Assembly: GCA_910585955.1 (NCBI GenBank)
Contig: CAJUGC010000001.1
Location: forward strand, 168,475-232,474
DNA from: an uncultured Christensenella sp.
Lineage (GTDB): Bacteria > Bacillota > Clostridia > Christensenellales > Pumilibacteraceae
Length of the DNA stretch: 64,000 nucleotides
Direction of reading: 5' to 3'
Shown: positions 20,309-28,639 of the stretch, one piece after another
How the letters are laid out: every line of letters starts with the position of its first letter
Numbering within the stretch: the first letter of the stretch is position 1
Position numbers and translations under genes: made by a program
The notes under the pieces: model-generated
What the model was told of the DNA's origin: nothing
Seen by the model: the letters and a program-made list of their open reading frames with translations, nothing else
The model's database searches: none

Positions 20309-20356
20309 GCCGAATAGCGACTTCGCGCGGAATTTCCACGGCGAAGTCGCTTTCGG
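20309..20356 (-). terminator. Terminator after the large GH3 gene
   Basis: The 11-bp stem AGCGACTTCGC (20316-20326) / GCGAAGTCGCT (20341-20351), extended by CCGAA/TTCGG, lies between the large GH3 gene and the lipoprotein gene. It could reduce rather than abolish read-through into the downstream pair. Confidence 0.75.
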
Positions 20357-20408
20357 TCTGAAAGTCGGTTAAGACTTTGTTTTATTACACATTAAAGCTA
20401 CCGCGCCT

Positions 20409-23400
20409 TTAGTTTGCCGCTCTCTTTCTTCTTATGAAGAATACTACAGCCGCGCCGGCAAGTACCGTTAAGACCGTAACGGCAGCAGCCGTCGTCTCGA
20501 CAGTGCTTCCGCAACCGCCCTCTTTGACTTCTGCGTCTTTACCTGCCGCGCCGGTATCGCCCTTGTCGCCCTTTTCGCCGTCTTCACCCTTTTCGCCGTT
20601 TGTGATTTCGAACTCGAAAGTCTGACCGTTCGTAAGCGTTATGACGTACTTATCTACGAGTCCTTCGCTCGACGCTTTCTCGATGGAAAGGATACCTACG
20701 CCGCTTACGCCGTCTTCGCCGGGTTTACCGTCTGCGCCGTCGGAACCGTTGGAGCCGTTCTGTCCTTCCGCTTTGATACCCGTGCTTACGCCGTCGATGT
20801 ACCAAATGCCGTCTACTATCGCAAGCGAGGGCATCTGCCATACCGCATAGTAAGTCGTAGCCTCCGTGACGGAAAGATTTGCGTCAAGCGTCACGTCCGG
20901 AGCCTTTGCGTTTGCTTTCGTAGCCCAACCGAGGAACTTATAGCCGCCTGCGCGGGTCGGAGCGGTGATCTTGCCTGCGAGAACGTCGCCCGTAACCGTA
21001 TCACCGGAAGCCACGCCGATGATCTGCGTTTTCCCGCTGCCGTCGTTTGCCGCGAACGTCACGTTGTAACCGTCTATGGTAATGACCGCGCCGCCGTAGT
21101 AATCCTCGTTCGCCGTCTTGTACGAAGGACGCCAACCGCTTTGGTCATAATAGACCTTTCCGAGTCTTGCTCTGATCGCGATGTTGAACGTGCCCGTTTC
21201 GGTAGGCGTGCCGGTTATTTTGCCGTCCGCAGCCATCGTAAGACCTGCGGGAAGACCGGTCGCCGTAAAGGCGAGACTTACATACTTGCCGTTGTTTGCT
21301 GCGTTTGCCTGACCTCCGGAGACATAGTTGTCTGCGGTAAGCGTAACTGCCGTTTGAGCCGCCTGACCGGTATAAGCCGTGCCGAGCGTCATCGTCTTAT
21401 TGTCGAGAGTGACTTTCTCTTCCGCGCCCGTGGGAGCGTTTACGTTTAAGGTCACGTTTGCAGTGCCGCTTATCCAACCTACACCGTACTTGCCTACTAC
21501 GCTTATAGCGATCTTCGCACCCGATACAAGCGCCGTGGGCGTTCCCGTAAGCTTACCGTTTTCAAGCTTGAGTCCCGCAGGAAGAACCGACGTCGTCGTA
21601 ACCGTGAAGCCGGAAGCTCCGAAAGCGGCTTTTGCGTTTTCGGTAAGCAAATCTTCTTCGACCGCTTTGCCGAGCGTGAAGTCTACCGTAGCTACTGCGA
21701 ATTTATTCGAGACAAAGCCGTTCTTCGCGCCGTTGTTGTTTACCGTCGTATAGAACATATGCTTAGCCGTCTCTCTTACCCAATACCACTGAGTAAGGCT
21801 TTCGGCGTCGCCTACTTTTACCGTACCTTTGCCGCCGCGAGCCGCCGCGTCCCAAGTTCCTTGAGGCTTGTATGCGCCGCTGTTGTTGGTGTTGCTACCG
21901 AGAGGCTGAGTGAAGGAGCGAGCCATTGCCCAACCGGTCCAGCCGCTTGCGCGAGCGTAGCTTGTAGGTCCGCCCCACATATCGGTTACGGAGAAGCCGT
22001 CGAAGCCCCATTCGTTTTGATACATCTGGATTACGGTTGCGTATCCCAAGGAGCTTTCGATACCGATGAGGTTGAAGGAAGCCATCATGCCGTTTGCGTT
22101 GCCTTTCTTGACGGAAATCTCGAAGGGCTTAGCATATATCTCGCGGATAGCCTGTTCGGTTACGAACGTAGCCATATCGAGACGGTTGGTCTCCTGATCG
22201 TTCAGGAATGCGTGCTTCATGTATACATGGCAACCCATATCCGTCGCGCCCTTTATTATAGCGGATGCTATGAGACCGCCCTGTATGCCGTCCTGCGAAT
22301 AGTACTCGAAGTTACGTCCCGCAAGAGGGCTTCTGTGCGTGTCGAGACCGGGTCCGTACCAGCCGTTTACACCGATCCACATACTTTCGTTGCCGATTAT
22401 CCTGCCCTGCTCGTAGCAAAGCTCGGTGTTCCAGGTGGAAGCGACTACGACTGCGCAAGCCCATGCCCAACCGTTGCCTTTATTGGGATTGCCTCTTCCT
22501 TTAAGCTGTCCGGGGCCGTCGTTGTCAACTATCGAATCCTTATCGACATTCGGAACAGCGGGATTCGAGAACGAACCTGCGCTTATGCTGTTTACGAGTT
22601 CTTCCCAAGTAAGCTGGTTGAGGAACGTATCCCATTTTGCGTCGTCGAGCGCAACGCCTGCCATATCGTTATATTTGATATTGTAGTTGCCCGAAGCCTG
22701 CGTCCAATTTGCGGGAACTTCCTTGACTATCCAAAGGTTTTCGTAATCGGTTTCCTTCTCGAACGTCTTTGCGTTATCGAAGTCTTTGGATACGTCGTTG
22801 CTGTATCTCGAGTTGAGGACCGCAAACGCGTCGTCTACGAACTCGTTGTCCTCGCCGTCGTTCGCGATCATCCAAGAAAGCTCTTTGAGGTCGCTTACCT
22901 TGCCGTCTACGACAAGCTTGTCGCGGGTAAGGTAATGATCGGTGCCGCTCGTCGTCCAAGCGTTCGACAGCGTGTTGTACTGTCCCCACTTGGAGTCGAT
23001 AGGCTGCGAGTAAATATTGTTCGGAGTATCGGGGTTGCCGTCCTCGTCCCAGGTAAGAGCCGTCTCGCAAGAAAGCGTCTTGCTGTCGAGCGCAATGTGC
23101 GAGTTCTTTCTTATCGAAAGCACATAGTCGCCCTTTTCAAGCTCGTAACCGCAGAAGTCGTTTTTGTTCTTGTCGTTGTAGTCGAACGAAGCGAGATCTT
23201 TGACCGCTATTTCGATTTCGACCGTCTCGCTTGCTCCGGGAGCAAGCTTGCCCGTCTTTGCAAAGCCGACGAGGTTTACCGCCGCCTTTTCGATACCGCC
23301 CTTCGTGTAAGGGGGAGTGCTGTAAAGCTGAACTACTTCCTTTCCCGCTACGGAACCGGTGTTCTTTACCTCTACGTTTATGGTAACTTTGCCGTTTGCG

Positions 23401-24701
23401 TTTTTGAGGTCGCCTTCCGTTTTAACTATCTTCTGGGTGAAATTCGTATAAGACAGTCCGTGTCCGTAAGGATAGAGGACGTTGCTGCTATACCATTCTT
23501 CGCCCTTTTCGCCGAGTTCGGCAGCCACCGTCTCATAGTAACGGTAGCCTACATAAATGCCTTCGGCATAGTCGATCATTTCCTGATTGTTGGTCGCCTC
23601 GGAGCCGTCCGTCTTGCCCATGGGAATGGTGTGAGGAGCGATCGTTACGCCGAGGTCGTCGTTTCTGTATTCGCCCGTGTGAGCGTACAGAGCCTGCGTA
23701 TAGTCGGTGGAGTTATACCATACGGGATCGGACGTGAAATCGGTCATGTAGAAGTCTACAGTTCTGCCCGAAGGATTGATCTTGCCCGTAAGTATGTCGC
23801 CGATTACCATCGTGCCGTTCCAGCCCGGCTGTCCTATCCAAAGTATAGCGCCTACGCTGTCGTCATATTCGAGGCAACCGAGTTCCATTACGGCAGGGCT
23901 GTTTATGATGACTATTATCTTTCCGAAATGCTTTTTAGCATAAGCCATAAGTTCTTTTTCGGCGTCGTCGAGCTCGAGATAGTGCTCGTTTACGTCCGAA
24001 TGTCCGTCTACGTTATGCGAAGGATTGTCCGCGCCTTCCGCGCCCGAACGGGATATTACTACGATCGCAGCGTCGTCGTACATATAGAGATTGCCGTCTG
24101 CGCCCGCAAGCGAACCGTTTGCAATCGACTTATAGGAATTGCCCGCAAATTCGACTTCGCCTCCCGTCGTCACCTTTTCCATATAGTGACCGCTCTCTCT
24201 GTAGTTCGTGCTGAAAGAGCTCGGCTCTCTCGCCATGGCTACGGGATTGACAGTGAGGTATCTGTCGCGAATACGGGGATTTGCGGTTATGCCGGCCGCC
24301 TCGAGACCGTCGAATATGTCGGTCTTTTTGCCTGCGACTTTGCTGTCCTTGCCGGGAGTTCCCTGTCCTCCCGATCCGCCGCCGCCGTAAGCAAGGCTGT
24401 CGGCCTGAGCGCCGAGCACGGTCACTTTTCTCTCGTCTTTCGCAAGAGGAAGCGCGCCGTCCTTATTCTTCAAAAGAATAAAGCCCTCCGCCGCAATTTC
24501 GAGGTTCAGGTCTTTACCCGCCTGAATCGTGTCCTCGAGTGAATCGTATTGACTTTCGTACGTTTTGGCATTGCCGGACGTACTTGCGGCCTCTGCGTTT
24601 GACGTGAATGCCGGCACCGTAATAAGGCTTACAGCCAAAATGAGGGCGACGACAATCCCGACAAAAGACGCAAAACCGCGTTTTTCTGTCTTTACTTTCA
24701 T
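20409..24701 (-). CDS. Large cell-surface GH3 glycoside hydrolase
   Basis: I start at ATG 24701 (MKVKTEKRGFASF), 9 nt from AAGGAG; a GTG two codons upstream is too close. The 1430 residues run in this order. First a signal peptide (about 10-38). Then the GH3 C-domain (AAEGFILLKNKDGALPLA, SRSGAEGADNPSHN) and a fibronectin-like domain (YPYGHGLSYTNFTQKI). Then the catalytic barrel (AGRNFEYYSQDG, KHAFLNDQETNR, GFDGFSVTD with Asp907). Two putative Ig (He_PIG) modules follow (GLPAGLTMAADGKITGTPTE), an InlB-like repeat (GYKFLGWATKANAK) and a collagen-like stretch (GEKGEDGEKGDKGDTGAAG). A Cys-containing C-terminal anchor ends it (GGCGSTVE, helix, RRKRAAN, 1395-1430). The domain order is again reversed. 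It heads the glycan locus and is preceded by its own promoter and a possible operator. Confidence 0.9.
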   Translation of the reverse strand: MKVKTEKRGFASFVGIVVALILAVSLITVPAFTSNAEAASTSGNAKTYESQYDSLEDTIQAGKDLNLEIAAEGFILLKNKDGALPLAKDERKVTVLGAQADSLAYGGGGSGGQGTPGKDSKVAGKKTDIFDGLEAAGITANPRIRDRYLTVNPVAMAREPSSFSTNYRESGHYMEKVTTGGEVEFAGNSYKSIANGSLAGADGNLYMYDDAAIVVISRSGAEGADNPSHNVDGHSDVNEHYLELDDAEKELMAYAKKHFGKIIVIINSPAVMELGCLEYDDSVGAILWIGQPGWNGTMVIGDILTGKINPSGRTVDFYMTDFTSDPVWYNSTDYTQALYAHTGEYRNDDLGVTIAPHTIPMGKTDGSEATNNQEMIDYAEGIYVGYRYYETVAAELGEKGEEWYSSNVLYPYGHGLSYTNFTQKIVKTEGDLKNANGKVTINVEVKNTGSVAGKEVVQLYSTPPYTKGGIEKAAVNLVGFAKTGKLAPGASETVEIEIAVKDLASFDYNDKNKNDFCGYELEKGDYVLSIRKNSHIALDSKTLSCETALTWDEDGNPDTPNNIYSQPIDSKWGQYNTLSNAWTTSGTDHYLTRDKLVVDGKVSDLKELSWMIANDGEDNEFVDDAFAVLNSRYSNDVSKDFDNAKTFEKETDYENLWIVKEVPANWTQASGNYNIKYNDMAGVALDDAKWDTFLNQLTWEELVNSISAGSFSNPAVPNVDKDSIVDNDGPGQLKGRGNPNKGNGWAWACAVVVASTWNTELCYEQGRIIGNESMWIGVNGWYGPGLDTHRSPLAGRNFEYYSQDGIQGGLIASAIIKGATDMGCHVYMKHAFLNDQETNRLDMATFVTEQAIREIYAKPFEISVKKGNANGMMASFNLIGIESSLGYATVIQMYQNEWGFDGFSVTDMWGGPTSYARASGWTGWAMARSFTQPLGSNTNNSGAYKPQGTWDAAARGGKGTVKVGDAESLTQWYWVRETAKHMFYTTVNNNGAKNGFVSNKFAVATVDFTLGKAVEEDLLTENAKAAFGASGFTVTTTSVLPAGLKLENGKLTGTPTALVSGAKIAISVVGKYGVGWISGTANVTLNVNAPTGAEEKVTLDNKTMTLGTAYTGQAAQTAVTLTADNYVSGGQANAANNGKYVSLAFTATGLPAGLTMAADGKITGTPTETGTFNIAIRARLGKVYYDQSGWRPSYKTANEDYYGGAVITIDGYNVTFAANDGSGKTQIIGVASGDTVTGDVLAGKITAPTRAGGYKFLGWATKANAKAPDVTLDANLSVTEATTYYAVWQMPSLAIVDGIWYIDGVSTGIKAEGQNGSNGSDGADGKPGEDGVSGVGILSIEKASSEGLVDKYVITLTNGQTFEFEITNGEKGEDGEKGDKGDTGAAGKDAEVKEGGCGSTVETTAAAVTVLTVLAGAAVVFFIRRKRAAN

Positions 24702-24724
24702 GTCCACTTTCTCCTTATATATTT

Positions 24725-24775
24725 TGTGTCGTTAAAACACAGCGTAATTATAGAAGAAAGAACGTACACTTTCAA
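24725..24775 (-). promoter_or_regulatory. Promoter and possible operator of the GH3 locus
   Basis: TTGAAA (24775-24770), 17 nt, TATAAT (24752-24747) on the minus strand. Immediately downstream, where transcription should begin, TGTGT and ACACA form an inverted repeat with 7 nt between (24725-24741). That placement would suit a repressor site; no repressor is identified. Confidence 0.6.
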
Positions 24776-24841
24776 TAGGTTTGGTATATTTCGGCGGGTT
24801 TGCGGTTTTTATTTGTACCATCGGAAACAACCGCCGTAAAG

Positions 24842-24871
24842 AAAAAAGCGAAACTCTTATTCAGTCTCGCC
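24842..24871 (-). terminator. Terminator of the LytTR regulator gene
   Basis: GCGAGACT pairs with AGTTTCGC (one G-U) around GAATAAG, then TTTTTTC on the minus strand, about 20 nt after the stop codon. Confidence 0.65.
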
Positions 24872-24891
24872 GAGCTTGTTGTTTTATGATG

Positions 24892-25608
24892 TCAGACACG
24901 CGTTTGATTTTTCAAATACCTTTCGAAATCGGCGTAAAATTCGCCCTTGCAACTCTTGGAAATGGGCAGTATCCGATCTCCCACCGTTACGGACGCACCA
25001 TCCGCCTGCTTAACGAACATGAGATTGACGAAACACCCGCTGTTTATCCTCGAAAATCCCGCGCACGTCAAAATTTCCTTCTTTTCTCCGATAACGCCGC
25101 GCTCGCGTATGTCGCCGGAATAAGTATGATATACTATGTAATTCTTATCCTTTTCGACGTACTCGACTTTTCGTACAGCCACTCTCGCATAGCCTCGCTT
25201 AGCTCTTATGCTCAAAGCCTTTTCCGAATTTTCGAGATTTTCCATGATCCTTACGAGTCCCTGAGTAAACGCGGAAAAAGCAACGGGCTTTTTCAAGAAG
25301 TCGGCGGCGCTCACCTCATAACCTTTCACCGCGTAGCTTACATCCTCGTCCGCCAGTACGAGCGCCGTCTCCGCATCGTATTCGCGAATCTTTTTCGCCA
25401 CGCGCATTCCGTCCATTTTCGACATGACGCAGCCTATGTATACTATGTCGTATAGCGTTCGCGCCGCGGCAAAAAATTCTATGCCGTCCGTAAACGCTTT
25501 TACTTCGAAAGTGTCCCCCCCCCCGCACTCTTCGCTGTAGCGGCACGCATAATTTTTTATACTTTCGGCAAATGCTCTGTCTTCGTCTACAACGGCTATT
25601 TTTAGCAT
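24892..25608 (-). CDS. LytTR-family response regulator with altered receiver
   Basis: Start at ATG 25608 (MLKIAVVDEDRAF) with AGAGGAAT upstream. The receiver domain (1-120) keeps the acidic DE pair (8-9: VVDED) and the Lys in DFLKKPV, but the phospho-acceptor position reads YIGCVMSKMDG, with Gly59 where Asp is expected. A LytTR DNA-binding domain follows (about 140-235: VRKVEYVEKDKNYIVYHT, FSRINSGCFVNL). A run of ten G lies in codons 28-32 (25515-25524), so slippage would shift the frame early. No sensor kinase is adjacent. The next gene on the same strand is the large GH3 surface enzyme, a possible target by position only. The regulator probably works without phosphorylation. Confidence 0.88.
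   Translation of the reverse strand: MLKIAVVDEDRAFAESIKNYACRYSEECGGGDTFEVKAFTDGIEFFAAARTLYDIVYIGCVMSKMDGMRVAKKIREYDAETALVLADEDVSYAVKGYEVSAADFLKKPVAFSAFTQGLVRIMENLENSEKALSIRAKRGYARVAVRKVEYVEKDKNYIVYHTYSGDIRERGVIGEKKEILTCAGFSRINSGCFVNLMFVKQADGASVTVGDRILPISKSCKGEFYADFERYLKNQTRV
25515..25524 (-). repeat. G10 homopolymer within the LytTR coding sequence
   Basis: Ten consecutive G residues on the coding strand encode Gly29-Gly31 (C-G-G-G-D). Such tracts are prone to replication slippage; one base more or less would end the protein early. In this assembly the frame is open. Confidence 0.85.
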
Positions 25609-25644
25609 AATTCCTCTCTGTTTTGTATATAAGCTTTGTTTTAC

Positions 25645-25673
25645 ATTATACACGCATTTTATAATTTAATCAA
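25645..25673 (-). promoter_or_regulatory. Promoter of the LytTR regulator
   Basis: TTGATT (25673-25668), 17 nt, TATAAT (25650-25645), about 37 nt before the start codon. Confidence 0.7.
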
Positions 25674-25790
25674 CCGTTTTCGCAAACAAGGCGCAAAACA
25701 ATATTATTTCTTTGCTTTTTCGCGCGGATTTCACACAGCTGTCACAATCGTATTGTATCATATAGGCAACCTCATTAGTTTCCTATCTTT

Positions 25791-25832
25791 GCAAAAGCTC
25801 CTTTGCGGCATACGTCGCAGAGGAGCTTTTGT
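25791..25832 (-). terminator. Terminator of the two-component operon
   Basis: The 11-bp stem CAAAAGCTCCT (25792-25802) / AGGAGCTTTTG (25821-25831) lies just beyond the kinase stop codon. On the minus strand the stem ends in G and then TTTGCAAAG, so the U tract is short. Confidence 0.6.
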
Positions 25833-25840
25833 AATACTTG

Positions 25841-27400
25841 CTATATCTTGTCGCCGGCTTTGCCGCCTTTTTTCTTTTTCTCTTCCGAAGCAATCGGCGC
25901 TGGAGACTCGCATTTTTTAAGCTCGAACCAAAATGTAGTTCCGCTGCTTATGACGCCCTCGCCCTCTACGACGCTTTCGACTCCGAAGCGAGCGTCATGC
26001 TGGGTAAGTATGTTCTTGACTATTGAAAGCCCGAGTCCCGTCCCCTTTGTCGCCCGCTTCGTGCGCGAGGCGCGGTAGTATCTGTCCCAAACCGATTTGA
26101 GTTCCTCTTCCGGTATGCCGCTTCCCGTATCCGACACTTCGACGCGGACGCAAAGCGAAGTTTCTTTCGCCCTCACCGTGACCGTGCCGCCCTCTTTCGA
26201 ATAATTAAGCGCGTTGCTTATAAGGTTATACAGTACCTGTTCGATCCGTCTCTTGTCGCAGACGACTTTCGACGTACAATCTATTTCTCCGACCACGGTC
26301 TTATCTTCGCTTTCGGCAGTCCCCGCAAACCTTTCGGCGACGCTTCTTACAAGTTCGCCTATCTCCGTCTCGGCAAAAGTATTCTCGTTCGTGCCCGCCT
26401 GGAGCTTGGACAGTTCGAGTATATCGCCGACAAGCATGGTAAGCTTATCCGACTCGTCTATTATTGCTTGCGCATGGGCAGCGCGCTTTTCGGGATCTTC
26501 TCCCGATATATCGCGTATCATCTCGGCGTATGCTCGCACTATCGTAAGCGGCGTGCGCAAATCGTGCGAGACGTTCGCGAAGAAGTCGCGGCGAAGCGTC
26601 TCGGTCTTGCCCATTTCCTCCGTGGCATAGTTGAGAGTTTCGGCAAGCTCGTCTATTTCCGTCCAACCGTTACCCTCGAAGCGTACGTTGAAATCGCCTC
26701 CGCCGAGTTTCAATGCCGTCGCCGAAAACTTCGTGATCGGTTTTACGAGTTTACGGCTGAACATGAGCGCGAGAAACATACTTATGAGCATACAGACGAC
26801 CGTAGCGAAAACGAGCTGTTTCCTCAGGACTACGACCGCAGAACCGTTCTGCGTGTACGGCTTTATAAGGCAAAGAATTCTCGGCGCATAGCCTTCCGTC
26901 ATTCTGCCGTAAATTATAAAATTGCCTCTGCTTTCTATGGATGCAATATAAACGTATCCGTCGGGATCGGACGACAGCCGCCGCCTAAACTCGCCGCCCT
27001 CGGCAAAAACGCTTTCAAACAGTTCGGCGTCTATTTCGTCGATAGCCATCGTGCCGTTCGAGCTTGCGTACATTTCGACAGCGCCTCGATTCATATTTAC
27101 GACGACTGCGGAAAAGCCCCCCTCTATCGCGTCGGCTCTGAGCCTGTCTCCGAAACCGATGATCCCTATTTCGGCAAAAAGTCTGTCTCCGGCGCGGGCG
27201 ATCTCGGTTTTGCTCATATCCCTATAAGAAGTAATATGAAAAATTATCTGCGCCGACCATAGAATTACGAGAGTGATGGCCGTAAGCGCGACAAAAGAGA
27301 GCCAGGTGCGAAACTGTATGCTCCTTATGCCCAAAAGATCGGCGTCCGCCATGGACGGCTTCGGTACGCGTTCTTTAGTTTGCCCTTCCCTTTCCCGCAT
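25841..27400 (-). CDS. Sensor histidine kinase (OmpR/PhoR class)
   Basis: A 519-residue membrane kinase. TM1 is about 33-53 (LSFVALTAITLVILWSAQII), followed by an extracytoplasmic sensor region of about 145 residues, TM2 about 200-220, and a HAMP domain (KLVKPITKFSATALKLGGGDF). The HisKA H-box is FFANVSHDLRTPLT. The HATPase_c domain has N-box LYNLISNALNYS, G1 DTGSGIPEE and G2 KGTGLGLSIV. The start codon overlaps the stop of the response regulator in TAATG, so the pair is translationally coupled. The signal is not identifiable; the sensor region has no clear PAS or CACHE pattern. The C-terminal tail is Lys-rich (EEKKKKGGKAGDKI). Confidence 0.95.
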   Translation of the reverse strand: MREREGQTKERVPKPSMADADLLGIRSIQFRTWLSFVALTAITLVILWSAQIIFHITSYRDMSKTEIARAGDRLFAEIGIIGFGDRLRADAIEGGFSAVVVNMNRGAVEMYASSNGTMAIDEIDAELFESVFAEGGEFRRRLSSDPDGYVYIASIESRGNFIIYGRMTEGYAPRILCLIKPYTQNGSAVVVLRKQLVFATVVCMLISMFLALMFSRKLVKPITKFSATALKLGGGDFNVRFEGNGWTEIDELAETLNYATEEMGKTETLRRDFFANVSHDLRTPLTIVRAYAEMIRDISGEDPEKRAAHAQAIIDESDKLTMLVGDILELSKLQAGTNENTFAETEIGELVRSVAERFAGTAESEDKTVVGEIDCTSKVVCDKRRIEQVLYNLISNALNYSKEGGTVTVRAKETSLCVRVEVSDTGSGIPEEELKSVWDRYYRASRTKRATKGTGLGLSIVKNILTQHDARFGVESVVEGEGVISSGTTFWFELKKCESPAPIASEEKKKKGGKAGDKI

Positions 27401-28059
27401 TACAATTCCAACTTATACCCCAGTCCGCGAAGCGTGACTATCTTGTCGCGATATACTCCGAGCGAGGAGCGCAACATCTTTATATGAGTGTCCACCGTTC
27501 TGTCGTCGCCGAAAAAATCGTAGCCCCAAACTTCTTCGAGCAGCTTTTCGCGCGAAACGGCGATGCCCTCGTTGTCGGCGAGATAAAACAACAGCTCGTA
27601 CTCCTTGGGCGTCATTTCCGCTTTTGCCCCGTCGACGTAGACGTTTCTGCCCGCCTTGTCTATGACAAGCCCGTCCGAAACTATCTTTGTTCTTCCTATC
27701 TTTCCGCGCTTTAAAATCGCGTTTATTCTCGCCATGACCTCTTTTGGAGAAAACGGCTTAGTGACGTAATCGTCCACTCCCATTTCGAAGCCGAAAAGCT
27801 TGTCGTACTCCTCGACGCGCGCCGAAAGCATTATGACGGGCGTGTCCTTGTACTTTCTTATCTCCTTGACTGCCGAAAAACCGTCGAGCTTCGGCATCAT
27901 GACGTCCATTATGATGACGTCGTAGTTGTTTGCCTTCGCCATTTCCACGGCTTGCATTCCGTCCGCCGCCTCGTCGTGCTCGAAATGCTCGAAGTCCGCA
28001 TATTCGGCGAGCACCGAGCGTATCATTTCTTCATCGTCGACAATAAGAATTTTCGTCAT
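27400..28059 (-). CDS. OmpR-family response regulator
   Basis: A 219-residue two-domain regulator. The receiver has DDEE at 8-11, phospho-acceptor Asp in VIIMDVMMPKLDG and Lys in DYVTKPFSPKE. A winged-helix Trans_reg_C domain (about 125-219) has MTPKEYELLFYLADNEG and RTVDTHIKMLRSSLG. It precedes its kinase with a 1-nt overlap. The upstream rrf2-type gene ends 58 nt before this start, so read-through from that promoter is possible; I see no clear separate promoter. Confidence 0.95.
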   Translation of the reverse strand: MTKILIVDDEEMIRSVLAEYADFEHFEHDEAADGMQAVEMAKANNYDVIIMDVMMPKLDGFSAVKEIRKYKDTPVIMLSARVEEYDKLFGFEMGVDDYVTKPFSPKEVMARINAILKRGKIGRTKIVSDGLVIDKAGRNVYVDGAKAEMTPKEYELLFYLADNEGIAVSREKLLEEVWGYDFFGDDRTVDTHIKMLRSSLGVYRDKIVTLRGLGYKLEL

Positions 28060-28117
28060 AACAGCCTCCGTAAAGTCTTTCTTTCAGTTTGCTTTTTCTT
28101 TATATACATCGCGCATA

Positions 28118-28510
28118 TCAATCGCCGTATGCGAGTTTTGCGACCGTGTATTTTTCCAGCACGGCTTTTTCCGTGTAGTAAAGTTCGTTCCACATAGCTT
28201 TAAGAGTGCAGTCGCCGATTGCGTCGCATTTTCCGCCTATACACGGAACAGGCTCCGTCGAACTTTCCATTAGCCTCAAAATGTCGCTTGCGCGATACTC
28301 GTCGGCGCTCCCCGCAAGCGCATATCCGCCGAAGCTTCCGCGCGTTGCCGTAACATACCCCGCGCGTTTTAGTATGCTCATTATCTGTTCCGCATACTTT
28401 GCCGAAATGCCCGTCTCGCTTGCGATCTCGCTCACTGAAACGAGTTTGTTCCGCCGCCGCGCGAGAAAGACCATTATTCTCAAGGCATATCTGCTTTTCG
28501 TCGAAAACAT
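28118..28510 (-). CDS. Rrf2-family transcriptional regulator with cysteine cluster
   Basis: A 130-residue winged-helix regulator. MFSTKSRYALRIMVFLAR and VSVSEIASETGISAKYAEQI form the helix-turn-helix. The wing is RGSFGGYALAG. The loop VPCIGGKCDAIGDCTLKAMW has three Cys with spacing 4 and 5, close to the Fe-S ligands of IscR and related sensors (usually 5 and 5). It is therefore likely to sense iron-sulfur status, redox or nitrosative stress. No isc or suf genes are in the window. A palindrome, ATGAT-5-ATCAT, lies between promoter and start and could be its own operator. Confidence 0.93.
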   Translation of the reverse strand: MFSTKSRYALRIMVFLARRRNKLVSVSEIASETGISAKYAEQIMSILKRAGYVTATRGSFGGYALAGSADEYRASDILRLMESSTEPVPCIGGKCDAIGDCTLKAMWNELYYTEKAVLEKYTVAKLAYGD

Positions 28511-28536
28511 ACGCTTCTCCTTCTTTCGCTTTTCGG

Positions 28537-28596
28537 ATGATTCCGTATCATCATATCCCTACGATTAAGTATAGATTAAAGGCGAGCCGCTGTCAA
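28537..28596 (-). promoter_or_regulatory. Promoter and palindromic site of the Rrf2 gene
   Basis: TTGACA (28596-28591), 17 nt, TATACT (28573-28568). Downstream lies the perfect inverted repeat ATGAT-TCCGT-ATCAT (28537-28551), about 27 nt before the start codon. The -35 box falls in the loop of the htpG terminator. Confidence 0.6.
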
Positions 28597-28610
28597 GACA
28601 AAGGCTCGCC
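28581..28610 (-). terminator. Terminator of htpG
   Basis: An 8-bp stem GGCGAGCC/GGCTCGCC with a 14-nt loop, followed on the minus strand by TTTAAT. The loop carries the -35 box of the next gene. Confidence 0.6.
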
Positions 28611-28639
28611 GAAAAAACAATATTCACCAAACTTTCACT

